DNA of 64,000 nt from JAKALD01 sp963817785 (GTDB lineage: Bacteria > Pseudomonadota > Gammaproteobacteria > Burkholderiales > SG8-39): positions 77,160-141,159 of the forward strand of contig CAWFPL010000001.1 of NCBI GenBank assembly GCA_963817785.1, written 5' to 3'. The translations under genes were made by a program, and so were the position numbers. Positions 1-7,497 of the stretch are shown piece by piece. The notes under the pieces are model-generated. The model did no database searches and was not told where the DNA came from. It worked only from the letters and a program-made list of their open reading frames with translations. The stretch's first letter is position 1, and every line of letters starts with the position of its first letter.

Positions 1-52
1 CATGCAGGCCGCCGAACTCCTTGCACAGACCCTCGGCGCGCAGCAGGCTCAC
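1..52 (-). CDS. Branched-chain amino-acid ABC transporter ATPase, N-terminal fragment (LivG-like)
   Basis: Only the first 17 codons are inside the window. They read VSLLRAEGLCKEFGGLH, which fits the start of a LivG-type ATPase ahead of the Walker A loop. The GTG start overlaps the livM stop by four bases (GTGA), which implies translational coupling. The family call rests mainly on this position directly after LivM and LivH. The rest of the gene lies beyond the left edge. Confidence 0.6.
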   Translation of the reverse strand, partial: MSLLRAEGLCKEFGGLH

Positions 53-999
53 CGCGCGGCCTTGCGCCGGAACAGCGCCGCGAGGCTGGGCACGATGCCC
101 CGCGGCATGAAGATCATGGTGAACATCATCACCGCCCCGAAGACCACCATCTCGTAGTCCTTGAGCACGGTGAGCAGCTGGGGCAGCGTGGTGAGCAGCG
201 CGGCGCCGACCACGGCGCCGAACACCGAGGCCATGCCGCCGAACACCACCATGGTCACCAGCTCGATCGAGCGCAGGAAGCTGCCCTGCCCCGGCGTGAT
301 GAAGCCGGAGTAATGCGCCGTCAGGCCGCCCGCCGCTGCCGCCAGCACCGCCGAGAGGACGAACGCCGCGACCTTGTGCTGCGCGCTGTCGATGCCGATC
401 ATCTGCGCGGCGATCTCGGAGCCGTGCAGCGCGCGCAGCGCCCGGCCGCGCGGCGATTCGATCAGGTTGAGCGCGAGCCAGACGCAGCCCACGAGCAGCG
501 CGCCCACCAGCCAGTACCACCCCCTCTCGCCGCCGAGCGCGTGGCCGAAGAGCGCGAGCGGCGGCACGCTCATGCCGTCGGGCCCCCCGGTCAGGCGATC
601 CTCGGTGGTGAGCACGATCGAGATGATGACCCCCATGCCGAGCGTCGCCATGGCGAGGTAATGGCCCCTGAGGCGCAGGATCGGGCGGCCGATGAGCCAG
701 GCGAGGAGCGCGACGCCCGCGACCGAGGCCGGGAGCGCCGCGAGCGGCGGCCAGCCGTAGCGCGCGGCGAGGATCGCCGAGCCGTAGCCGCCGAGGGCGA
801 AGAAGCCGGCATGTCCGAGGCTGATCTGCCCGGCGTAGCCGATCAGCAGGTTCAGTCCGACGCAGACGATCGCGTTCAACCCGACCAGGACCGCGACGTC
901 GTAGAGGTAGCCGTTGACTAGGCCGAGCGGCAGCAGCGCCACCACCAGCGCGAGCGCGAGCAGGCCTCCGGTGCGCGGCGTGCGGAGCCTGGCGAGCAT
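49..999 (-). CDS. livM: Branched-chain amino-acid ABC transporter permease LivM
   Basis: A 316-residue inner-membrane permease, typical in length for LivM. Multiple hydrophobic segments are visible, with the LivM-type stretch GLNLLIGYAGQISLGHAGFF near residues 47-66 and the cytoplasmic loop RLRGHYLAMATLGMG near 109-123. With LivH it would form the channel for Leu/Ile/Val or related amides. It lies between livH (10 bp upstream) and the livG fragment, which it overlaps by 4 bp. The substrate cannot be read from sequence: this superfamily also carries urea, amides and aromatic compounds. Confidence 0.9.
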   Translation of the reverse strand: MLARLRTPRTGGLLALALVVALLPLGLVNGYLYDVAVLVGLNAIVCVGLNLLIGYAGQISLGHAGFFALGGYGSAILAARYGWPPLAALPASVAGVALLAWLIGRPILRLRGHYLAMATLGMGVIISIVLTTEDRLTGGPDGMSVPPLALFGHALGGERGWYWLVGALLVGCVWLALNLIESPRGRALRALHGSEIAAQMIGIDSAQHKVAAFVLSAVLAAAAGGLTAHYSGFITPGQGSFLRSIELVTMVVFGGMASVFGAVVGAALLTTLPQLLTVLKDYEMVVFGAVMMFTMIFMPRGIVPSLAALFRRKAAR

Positions 1000-1009
1000 G
1001 CCGGCGCGC

Positions 1010-1885
1010 TTACACGCGCTCGGCGGCGCGCCGCCCGAGAAGGCCGCTCGGCATGAGCATGAGCACCGCCAGGATGATGACGAAGGCGATGGCGTCCTTG
1101 TAGGCCGAGGACACGTAGCCCGCGGCGAGCGCTTCCGCCAGGCCGAGCACCAGTCCGCCCAGCACCGCGCCCGGACCGCTGCCCAGGCCGCCGAGGATCG
1201 CCGCGGCGAAGCCCTTCAGGCCGAGCATCACGCCGACGTCCCACGAGGTGAAGGTGATCGGCGCGACCAGGATGCCGGCGAGCGCGCCGAGCGCGGCCGA
1301 CAGGCCGAAGGACGCGAGCAGCACGTAGCGCACGCTGATGCCCACGAGCTGGGCGGCGAGCCGGTTGTGCGAAGTGGCGAGCATCGCCTTGCCGTACAGC
1401 GTGCGATTGAAGAACCACCACAGGGCGCCCAGGATCGCGAGCGAGACGCCGAGCACCCACAGGCTCTGCGGCAGCAGCGTCGCGCCGCCGAGCGCGATCG
1501 GCTGGTCTCCGGTGAATGAGGGCAGCGGGTGGAGGTTCTTGTCCCAAAGCAGCGCCGCCAGCCCGCGCAGCAGGATCGAGGCGCCGATGGTGATGATGAT
1601 CAGCGTCACCACCGAGGCGTTGCGCGCCGGCTCGACCGCCAGCTTGGCGAGCGCCAGTCCGACCAGGGTGGTGGCCGCCACCGCGGCGAGCGCCGCCAGC
1701 GGCAGCGGCAGGCCGAGGTGCAGGAACGACACCGTGGCCATGCCGCCGATCATCACGAACTCGCCCTGGGCGAAGTTGATGACCTGGCTCGCGTTGTAGA
1801 TGATCGAGAAGCCGAGCGCCACCAGCGCGTAGATCGCGCCGGCGGTGAGGCCCGCGAACAGGAACTGCAGCAGCTGTGCGCTCAT
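1010..1885 (-). CDS. livH: Branched-chain amino-acid ABC transporter permease LivH
   Basis: A 291-residue hydrophobic permease of the LivH type. The N-terminal stretch FLFAGLTAGAIYALVALGFS and the following INFAQGEFVMIGG are hallmarks of this family. About eight membrane segments are apparent. It is the partner of LivM directly downstream and lies in the same minus-strand operon as the binding protein upstream. The ATG at 1885 gives the expected N-terminus. Confidence 0.92.
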   Translation of the reverse strand: MSAQLLQFLFAGLTAGAIYALVALGFSIIYNASQVINFAQGEFVMIGGMATVSFLHLGLPLPLAALAAVAATTLVGLALAKLAVEPARNASVVTLIIITIGASILLRGLAALLWDKNLHPLPSFTGDQPIALGGATLLPQSLWVLGVSLAILGALWWFFNRTLYGKAMLATSHNRLAAQLVGISVRYVLLASFGLSAALGALAGILVAPITFTSWDVGVMLGLKGFAAAILGGLGSGPGAVLGGLVLGLAEALAAGYVSSAYKDAIAFVIILAVLMLMPSGLLGRRAAERV

Positions 1886-1940
1886 GAAATCCGCACGCCG
1901 CGCGGCGCACCGGCTGCCCGGTGCCCGCGCGCGGCCGAAT

Positions 1941-3104
1941 CTACTTCACCAGCGTCCAGTCGCCGTTCTTGATCTCCAGCATGCGGAACGCCGACAGGTT
2001 GAGCCCCATGTGGTCGGTCGGCGAAAAGTTGAACTCGCCGTCGATGCCCATGAAGCCGTGGATGTGCTCGAGCGCGTCGCGCACCTTGGCCTTGTCGGTG
2101 GTGCCGGCGTTCTTCATCGCCAGGGTGATCAGCATCAGCCCGTCGTAGGCGTGGCCGCCGAAGGTGGCCACGTCCTGCTTGTAATGCGACTCGAACGCCT
2201 GCTTGTAGTCCTCCACCACCTTCTTCTGCGGGTCGCTGGCGGGCAGCGTGTCGGCCACCAGCAGCGCCGCGGCGGGCAGCCGCACGCCGTCGGCGGCGCC
2301 GCCGGCGAGCTTGATGTACACCTTGGAGGCGACCCCGTGCGACTGGTACAGGGGCACCTTCATGCCGATCTGGCGGAAGTTCTTGGTGACGATCGCCGGC
2401 CCGGCGCCGAAGCCGCAGTTGAGCACCGCCTGGATCTGCGCGTTCTGCCGCAGCTTGGTGAGCTGCGCGGTCATGTCGGTGTCCTGGGCGCCGTAGGTCT
2501 CGTCGCCCACGATGTCGATGCCGTACTTGGGCGCGACCTTCATGCATTGCGCGCGCATCGACTTGTCGAAGGCCCCCGAGCCGGAAATGAGCCCGATCCT
2601 GGAGATGCCGCGGGTGCGCATGTCGCCGAAAATCTTCTCGCACGCCATGCGGTCGGTGGCCGGCGTCTTGAACACCCACTTCCTCACCGGCTCGACGATC
2701 TCGACCGCGCCGGCCAGCGAGATGAACGGGATCTGCGCCTGCTCGACCAGCGGGATCACGGCCAGGGTCTCGCCGGTGGTCGAGCCGCCGACGATCGCGT
2801 CGACCTTGTCCTCGTCGATCAGCCGCTTGACGAAGGTGCGCGCCTTCTCGGCGTCGCCCGCGGAGTCGTAGGACACGAGCTCGAGCTTGCGCCCGAGCAC
2901 GCCGCCCGCGGCGTTGATCTTGTCGACGTACAGCTCGAGCGTTTTCTGCTCGGGGTCGCCGAGAAACGCCGCCGGCCCGGTGACCGAGAGAAAGGCGCCG
3001 ATCTTGATCGGTGGCTGCGCGTGCGCCGCGAATGCGAGGGCGAGGCCCGCGGCGGTGAGGCAGAAAGACCGCCCGAGGGCGGCAAAGCGATGCTTGATCC
3101 CCAT
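1941..3104 (-). CDS. Branched-chain amino-acid-type periplasmic substrate-binding protein
   Basis: A 387-residue periplasmic ligand-binding protein of the LivJ/LivK (Peripla_BP_6) family. A signal peptide with hydrophobic core FCLTAAGLALAFA and an AHA cleavage site is followed by PPIKIGAFLSVTGPAA, the usual start of the mature domain. The ATG at 3104 is chosen because AGGAGGAGAACC lies just before it; an upstream in-frame extension would bury the signal peptide. It is the first gene of the transporter operon and delivers ligand to LivHM. Binding specificity cannot be assigned from sequence alone. Confidence 0.9.
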   Translation of the reverse strand: MGIKHRFAALGRSFCLTAAGLALAFAAHAQPPIKIGAFLSVTGPAAFLGDPEQKTLELYVDKINAAGGVLGRKLELVSYDSAGDAEKARTFVKRLIDEDKVDAIVGGSTTGETLAVIPLVEQAQIPFISLAGAVEIVEPVRKWVFKTPATDRMACEKIFGDMRTRGISRIGLISGSGAFDKSMRAQCMKVAPKYGIDIVGDETYGAQDTDMTAQLTKLRQNAQIQAVLNCGFGAGPAIVTKNFRQIGMKVPLYQSHGVASKVYIKLAGGAADGVRLPAAALLVADTLPASDPQKKVVEDYKQAFESHYKQDVATFGGHAYDGLMLITLAMKNAGTTDKAKVRDALEHIHGFMGIDGEFNFSPTDHMGLNLSAFRMLEIKNGDWTLVK

Positions 3105-3202
3105 GGTTCTCCTCCTGGAGTGGTGGCTTCCGTTTACCGCCGGCGGCCATATCGCACCCGTTCCGCGCCCGCGGGCGCGGTCTCGTACAATACGGCCTGG
3201 GT

Positions 3203-3223
3203 GTACCGGCGGCATTCCGGTAC
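3203..3223. promoter_or_regulatory. Inverted repeat in the divergent promoter region
   Basis: Seven-base arms GTACCGG and CCGGTAC flank a 7-base centre. The dyad sits between the minus-strand binding-protein gene and the plus-strand acetyltransferase/Rrf2 pair, so it could be an operator for either side. The link to the neighbouring Rrf2 regulator is only a guess from proximity. Confidence 0.35.
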
Positions 3224-3235
3224 TGAAAAGCGTAT

Positions 3236-3787
3236 TTGGACCCTAGCAGGATCGATAGCGGGCGGTTTGATCTGGCTCAAGAAAAGCGGAGCGGCACGCC
3301 GGTGCGCGGCGGGAATCTCGTGAAGGGCGGGTCGCGGGAGGGCGGGCCACGGCCGGCGCGCGTGCGCGGCGCGCAGCCGGAGGACCTCGCGCAGGTGATC
3401 CAGATCGACGCCGGAGTCACCGGGCTGCGCAAGCCGGCCTACTGGGCGGAGATCCTGCAGCGCTACGGCAGCGGCCGCCGGCAGCGCTACTTCCTGGTGG
3501 CCGACTCGGGCGGGCGCATCGAGGGCTTCATCATCGGCGAGGTGCGCGACTGGGAGTTCGGCTCGCCGCCGTGCGGCTGGGTGTTCGCGATCAGCGTGCG
3601 CCCGGACGCCCGCCTCGGCGGGGTCGCGACGCGGCTGCTCGAGGCGATTTCCGACTGCTTCCGGCGCGCGGGGGTGACCACGCTGCGCACCATGCTGTCG
3701 CGCGACAACAACCTGATCCTCTCGTTCTTCCGCAGCCAGGGCATGATGGCCGCGCCGTTCATCGCGCTGGAGAAGGAACTCGAATGA
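3236..3787 (+). CDS. GNAT-family N-acetyltransferase
   Basis: Up to 183 residues. The GNAT acetyl-CoA-binding core is visible as VFAISVRPDARLGGVATRLL near residues 114-133, with the R-x-x-G-x-A/G pyrophosphate loop (RLGGVA), followed by the usual C-terminal segment ending in FFRSQGMM. The acceptor is unknown. The first 28 codons are poorly family-like, so a GTG at 3320 (about 155 residues) is an equally good start; a weak GGGAA precedes it. The gene lies 7 bp before the Rrf2-type regulator and is probably co-transcribed with it. Confidence 0.75.
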   Translation: MDPSRIDSGRFDLAQEKRSGTPVRGGNLVKGGSREGGPRPARVRGAQPEDLAQVIQIDAGVTGLRKPAYWAEILQRYGSGRRQRYFLVADSGGRIEGFIIGEVRDWEFGSPPCGWVFAISVRPDARLGGVATRLLEAISDCFRRAGVTTLRTMLSRDNNLILSFFRSQGMMAAPFIALEKELE

Positions 3788-3794
3788 GGTCGGC

Positions 3795-4280
3795 TTGAGG
3801 CTGCAGAAAAATACGCTGCTCGCGCTCTACAGCGTGCTCGAGTTCGCGGCCAATCCGGAGCGCCAGCTCGCGGCCGCCGAGATCGCGCGCAAGTACCGCG
3901 TCTCGCCGCATCACCTGGCGAAGGTGCTGCGCACGCTCGGGCGCGCGAAGCTCCTGGGCGCGGTGCGCGGCGTGGGCGGGGGCTACCGCTTCACCGGCAA
4001 CGCCAAGCGCCTCACGCTGATGGACGTGATCGAGCTGTTCGAGGACATCAGCGCGCGCTCGGCGGCGCTGCCGCGCGGAGTACGGCGTACGGCGCCGGCG
4101 GCCGGCGCGTCGCCGTTCGAGGTGGACGAGGCGCTCGGCGTGGTGCTCGGCGAAATCGACGAGATCGCCAGGGCGACCTTCCGCTCGATCACGCTCGCGA
4201 CGATGCTCAAGCTGATCGAGCGGAGGAGGGGGACGCGCGGGGGTGAGAAGCCCTCGCGGAGCGGCGGCCCGGCGCGTTAG
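3795..4280 (+). CDS. Rrf2-family transcriptional regulator
   Basis: A 161-residue protein with an N-terminal winged helix: LLALYSVLEFAANPERQL, then the recognition-helix region YRVSPHHLAKVLRTL and the wing GVGGGYRF, all typical of Rrf2. It has no cysteine at all, so it cannot carry the Fe-S cluster used by IscR, NsrR or RsrR; it must sense something else or act without a cluster. Translation starts at TTG 3795 behind GAGGT. Its stop overlaps the stop of the convergent Spy-like gene by four bases. Confidence 0.82.
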   Translation: MRLQKNTLLALYSVLEFAANPERQLAAAEIARKYRVSPHHLAKVLRTLGRAKLLGAVRGVGGGYRFTGNAKRLTLMDVIELFEDISARSAALPRGVRRTAPAAGASPFEVDEALGVVLGEIDEIARATFRSITLATMLKLIERRRGTRGGEKPSRSGGPAR

Positions 4281-4963
4281 CGCGGGCCCCAGCCGCCGCG
4301 CCAGCCGCGCTGCAGCTGCTCGCGCTGCTCCTTGGTGAGCACTGCGTCGATCTTCTTGCGCGCCTCGAGCCCGTTTTCGAACATCTGCTTCCTAGTGTCC
4401 GCTTCCGCCTGATACGCCTTGAGCGCTGCGGCGTCGTCCGCCTTGCCGGAGTCGTAGGTCTCGGCGAGCTTGAAGCGCTGCTCGCGTAGCGTTTCCATCA
4501 GTGCCCACTGCTTCCGTGTGGTTTCTTCCTGGATGCCGGCGATCTTCTTCTGCTGATCCTCGGACAGATTGAGCGCGCCGTAGCCGCCGGGACCGTAGCC
4601 TTGCATCATTCCCGGTCCGTAGCCGCCGCGGGGCCCATAGCCGCCGCCCCAGCCGTAGCCCCCCATCATTCCAGGACTGTAGCCCCCACCCGGTCCGTAG
4701 CCCCCCATCATGCCGGGGCCGTAGCCGCCACCCGGTCCGTAGCCCCCCATCATGCCGGGGCCGTAGCCGCCACCCGGTCCGTAGCCCCCCATCATTCCAG
4801 GACCGTAGCCGCCACCGGGGCCGTAGCCCCCCATCATGCCGGGCCCCATGCCGTAGCCCGGCCCGTAGTCCCCGCCCCAGGGTTGCGCGTGCGCGACCGT
4901 AACGCCCGCCGCAGCGATTGCAGCCGCCGCCAGCGAGAGCACCAGAACTCGTTTCATGGCCAT
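4277..4963 (-). CDS. Spy/CpxP-like periplasmic protein with Gly-Tyr-Pro-Met repeats
   Basis: A 228-residue exported protein. The signal peptide (MAMKRVLVLSLAAAA, cleavage after AHA) is followed by about 95 residues of tandem GYGPGMMGG units. A helical C-terminal third has two LTxxQ-type motifs (LSEDQQ and LTKEQR), the signature of the Spy/CpxP/ZraP fold, which in known members acts as periplasmic chaperone or metal-responsive stress protein. Met- and Tyr-rich repeats suggest copper or other soft-metal contact, but this is inference. The ATG at 4963 is chosen for its AAAGGAGTG ribosome site. It follows a SHOCT gene on the same strand. Confidence 0.75.
   Translation of the reverse strand: MAMKRVLVLSLAAAAIAAAGVTVAHAQPWGGDYGPGYGMGPGMMGGYGPGGGYGPGMMGGYGPGGGYGPGMMGGYGPGGGYGPGMMGGYGPGGGYSPGMMGGYGWGGGYGPRGGYGPGMMQGYGPGGYGALNLSEDQQKKIAGIQEETTRKQWALMETLREQRFKLAETYDSGKADDAAALKAYQAEADTRKQMFENGLEARKKIDAVLTKEQREQLQRGWRGGWGPR
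4661..4858 (-). repeat. 42-bp in-frame tandem repeat inside the Spy-like gene
   Basis: The string CCCCATCAT recurs at 4661, 4703, 4745, 4787 and 4829, exactly 42 bp apart, with near-identical sequence between. Each unit encodes 14 residues of the MMGGYGPGGGYGPG type. Units differ by few bases, so the array is recent or homogenised and is likely to vary in copy number between strains. Confidence 0.9.
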
Positions 4964-5009
4964 GTTGCACTCCTTTCCGTATATATATATGTATGCCCCA
5001 TTCGGGGCG

Positions 5010-5246
5010 TCAGTGCTCAAGCGCGCGCTTCGCGCGCTCGAATTCGTCCTGGTCGATCTCGCCCCGGGCGTAGCGCCTTTTCAGGATGTCCAGCGGGGTG
5101 TCTTCCGGTCCGGCCCTCGGGGTCCTTCCGGGAACCAACCAGCGCAGCCCGATCGCGACGATGGCGATGAGGAGCAACCAAAAGACAAGCATCCCGGCCC
5201 CGCCGAATCCCATGCCGCCCCAGCCGTAATTCATCGCGTTCCACAC
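5010..5246 (-). CDS. Small SHOCT-domain membrane protein
   Basis: 78 residues: a Gly/Trp-rich N-terminus (YGWGGMGFGG), one membrane segment (MLVFWLLLIAIVAIGLRWLV), then a C-terminal SHOCT motif (PLDILKRRYARGEIDQDEFERAK). SHOCT is a short C-terminal oligomerisation-type motif of unclear biochemical role. The gene lies 46 bp upstream of the Spy-like gene on the same strand and probably shares its transcript. Two further proteins of the same layout occur at 11668 and 29276. Confidence 0.8.
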   Translation of the reverse strand: MWNAMNYGWGGMGFGGAGMLVFWLLLIAIVAIGLRWLVPGRTPRAGPEDTPLDILKRRYARGEIDQDEFERAKRALEH

Positions 5247-5303
5247 GATTGCGGCCTCCGTCGCGCGTAGTTGCCCAGACTAGGCGCCGCAGCCGGGTCT
5301 GTA

Positions 5304-5317
5304 TTGACGCAGATCAA
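5304..5317. promoter_or_regulatory. FNR/ANR/Dnr-like box
   Basis: TTGAC-GCAG-ATCAA matches the TTGAT-N4-ATCAA consensus of FNR-type regulators at nine of ten positions. On the minus strand a TAGTCT hexamer (5277-5282) is centred 31 bp away, the spacing of an activator site at -41.5 for the SHOCT/Spy transcript. A plus-strand role for the FAD oxidoreductase is also possible. Confidence 0.5.
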
Positions 5318-5341
5318 GCGGTCCCGCAGGCGCGCTAATCT

Positions 5342-6973
5342 ATGCACACACAAGCATTTGGAGTCGGGGTTTCCTTGGACAGTTCCGGGCACGCGCCATA
5401 CGACGCGATCGTCATCGGCGCCGGACACAACGGCCTGGTGTGCGCGTGCTACCTGGCGAAGGCCGGGCTGCGCGTCAAGGTGCTGGAGCGCCGGCCGGTG
5501 GCCGGCGGCGCGGCGGTCACGGAGGAATTCCACCCGGGGTTCCGCAATTCGGTTGCGGCCTACACGGTCAGCCTGCTGCAGCCGCGGGTGATCCGGGAGC
5601 TCAATCTCGCCGCGCACGGCCTCAAGATCGTGGAGCGGCCGCTCGCCAATTTCCTGCCGCTCTCCGAGCGCGACTATCTCAAGGTCGGCGGCGGGCTCGA
5701 GGCGACGCGGCGCGAGCTTGCCCGGTTTTCGGCGCGCGACGCGGAGCGCCTGCCGGCGTATCAGGCGGCGCTCGAGCGCATGGCCGGCGTGCTGCGCGAG
5801 CTCGTGCTCGAAACCCCGCCCAATGCCGGTGGCGGCCTCGCCGACGCGTGGCGCGCGCTGCGGCTCGGCGGCCGGCTCAGGCGTCTGGGCGTGGATTCCG
5901 GCGCCGAGCTCTTGGAGCTCTTCGCGCGCAGCGCGGCGGAGCTGCTCGAGCGCTGGTTCGACTCCGAAGGAATCAAGGCGGCGTACGGCTTCGATGCGGT
6001 GGTGGGCAATTTCGCGAGCCCCTTTCACCCGGGCACGGGCTACGTGCTGTTGCACCACTGCTTCGGCGAGGTGAACGGCAAGCGCGGCGTGTGGGGTCAT
6101 GCGCTCGGCGGCATGGGGGCGATCAGCGAGGCGCTGGCGGCCGAGGCGCGCCGCCTCGGCGTGGAGATCGAGTGCAATGCGCCGGTCGGGCGCGTGCGGG
6201 AGAATGCCGGGCGAGTGCTCGGGGTGATGCTCGCCGACGGTCGCGAGCTGGCCGCGCGCGCGGTGGCCGCGAACGTCAACCCGAAGCTGCTTTATCAGCA
6301 GCTCGTCGACCCGCGCGCGCTGCCGCCCGAGTTCCGTGAACGCATCGCGCGCTACAAGTGCGGCTCAGCGAGTTTTCGCATGAACGTCGCGCTCTCCGCG
6401 CTGCCGCGTTTCGCCTGCCTGCCAGAGCCCGGACCGCACCACGCCTCGGGCATCATCCTCGCGCCCTCGCTCGAGTACATGGACCGGGCGTACCTCGATG
6501 CGCGCGCCGAGGGCATGGCGCGGGCGCCGATCGTCGAGATGGTGATTCCGAGCACGCTCGACGATTCGCTCGCCCCGCGCGGGCTGCACGTGGCGAGCCT
6601 GTTCTGCCAGCATTTCGCGCCGGACGCGGACTGGGACGCCCGCAAGGACGAGGCGGTGCGGCGCATCTTCGATGTGGTCGAGGCGCACGCGCCCGGATTC
6701 CGCGCGAGCGTCATCGCGCACAGCGCGCTCTCGCCCGCGGATCTCGAGCGCGAGTTCGGCCTCACCGGCGGCGACATCTTCCACGGCGCGCTCACCCTCG
6801 ACCAGCTCTGGGCGGCGCGGCCGCTGCTCGGCTACGCGGATTACCGCGCGCCGCTGCGCGGCCTGTACCTGTGCGGCGCCGGCGCGCATCCGGGCGGCGG
6901 CGTCACCGGCGCTCCGGGATACAACTGCGCGCGCGAGATGCTGCGCGATTTGCGGCGCCGTCGCGACCGTTGA
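5342..6973 (+). CDS. Phytoene-dehydrogenase-like FAD-dependent oxidoreductase (PYROXD2-like)
   Basis: 543 residues. An N-terminal Rossmann FAD motif AIVIGAGHNGLVCACYLAKA spans about residues 22-41, followed by a substrate region and a C-terminal FAD segment (LYLCGAGAHPGGGVTGAPGY). It belongs to the broad CrtI/PYROXD2-type amine-oxidase-like group. A carotenoid role is not shown: no phytoene synthase is near. The residues before YDAIVIGAG are not conserved-looking, and the FNR-like box would place transcription start about 10 bp inside this ORF, so TTG 5375 may be the real start. It stands alone between metal-related genes. Confidence 0.8.
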   Translation: MHTQAFGVGVSLDSSGHAPYDAIVIGAGHNGLVCACYLAKAGLRVKVLERRPVAGGAAVTEEFHPGFRNSVAAYTVSLLQPRVIRELNLAAHGLKIVERPLANFLPLSERDYLKVGGGLEATRRELARFSARDAERLPAYQAALERMAGVLRELVLETPPNAGGGLADAWRALRLGGRLRRLGVDSGAELLELFARSAAELLERWFDSEGIKAAYGFDAVVGNFASPFHPGTGYVLLHHCFGEVNGKRGVWGHALGGMGAISEALAAEARRLGVEIECNAPVGRVRENAGRVLGVMLADGRELAARAVAANVNPKLLYQQLVDPRALPPEFRERIARYKCGSASFRMNVALSALPRFACLPEPGPHHASGIILAPSLEYMDRAYLDARAEGMARAPIVEMVIPSTLDDSLAPRGLHVASLFCQHFAPDADWDARKDEAVRRIFDVVEAHAPGFRASVIAHSALSPADLEREFGLTGGDIFHGALTLDQLWAARPLLGYADYRAPLRGLYLCGAGAHPGGGVTGAPGYNCAREMLRDLRRRRDR

Positions 6974-7030
6974 GGCATAGCCGCCGCGGAACCGGCCCCG
7001 GGCGCTACGGTCGAAGGGCGACTGCGCAGA

Positions 7031-7036
7031 TATAAT
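7031..7036 (+). promoter_or_regulatory. Perfect -10 hexamer immediately upstream of a start codon
   Basis: TATAAT lies 7 bp before the ATG at 7044, so transcription from it would begin at or next to the start codon and give a nearly leaderless mRNA. No convincing -35 box is visible at 16-18 bp, as is common for activator-dependent promoters. It heads the copper gene series. Confidence 0.45.
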
Positions 7037-7043
7037 TTGGCTC

Positions 7044-7412
7044 ATGGTCAAGCGTCTGATTCGCGCGATGCTCGTGCTGCTGTTGGTCGCCGGGGCGCCC
7101 GTACAGGGCTTCGCGGCGCTGGGCGGCGGGCTGTGCGGCGCGCTCGGGCACCATGCTGCGCAAGCGGCGCCGATCTCCGATCATGCTGCGCACGCCGGTG
7201 AGCATCACAAGGCCGGCGACGGAGAATCCGGGGCGGGTGAAGCGTTCTGCACCTCCTGCGCGAGCTGCGGCATGGCCGCCGCGATGGCCGTCGCGCCGGC
7301 GGCCTTCAACCCGACGGGTCCCGGCGGCGGCGTCACCGCCGCCGATTTCCCCGTGCCGCCGGGCTTCGTGCCTGACGGCCTCGACCGACCTCCCTTGACG
7401 CTCCTCTCCTGA
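7044..7412 (+). CDS. Exported His/Cys-containing small protein, function unknown
   Basis: 122 residues. A hydrophobic signal sequence (RAMLVLLLVAGAPVQGFAA) is followed by a His-rich stretch (HHAAQAAPISDHAAHAGEHH) and a cysteine motif (FCTSCASCGMAAA). I do not recognise a named domain; small exported His/Cys proteins of this kind often precede copper-export genes. Position directly ahead of the TolC-family, oxidase and cupredoxin genes supports periplasmic metal binding, by inference. Confidence 0.6.
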   Translation: MVKRLIRAMLVLLLVAGAPVQGFAALGGGLCGALGHHAAQAAPISDHAAHAGEHHKAGDGESGAGEAFCTSCASCGMAAAMAVAPAAFNPTGPGGGVTAADFPVPPGFVPDGLDRPPLTLLS

Positions 7413-7497
7413 GCCAGCGGGGCGGCGCGCGCAGCGCGCTGCCTCTTTGTTGCACGCGGCCGCTCGCGGGTGGCCGCACCGGTCAGAGAGGAGCGAT

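Noticed and set aside
3267..3280. Possible further FNR-like box (TTGAT-CTGG-CTCAA)
   Set aside because: One half-site is imperfect and no -10 element is found at the right distance; likely chance.
4661..4858. Regular 42-bp repeats considered as a CRISPR array
   Set aside because: There are no unique spacers; the repeats are contiguous, in frame, and encode a periodic peptide with a signal peptide ahead of it. No cas genes are present.
5342..6973. Assignment as phytoene desaturase CrtI
   Set aside because: The FAD signatures fit the wider PYROXD2-like group and no carotenoid biosynthesis genes are near; a carotenoid role is not supported.
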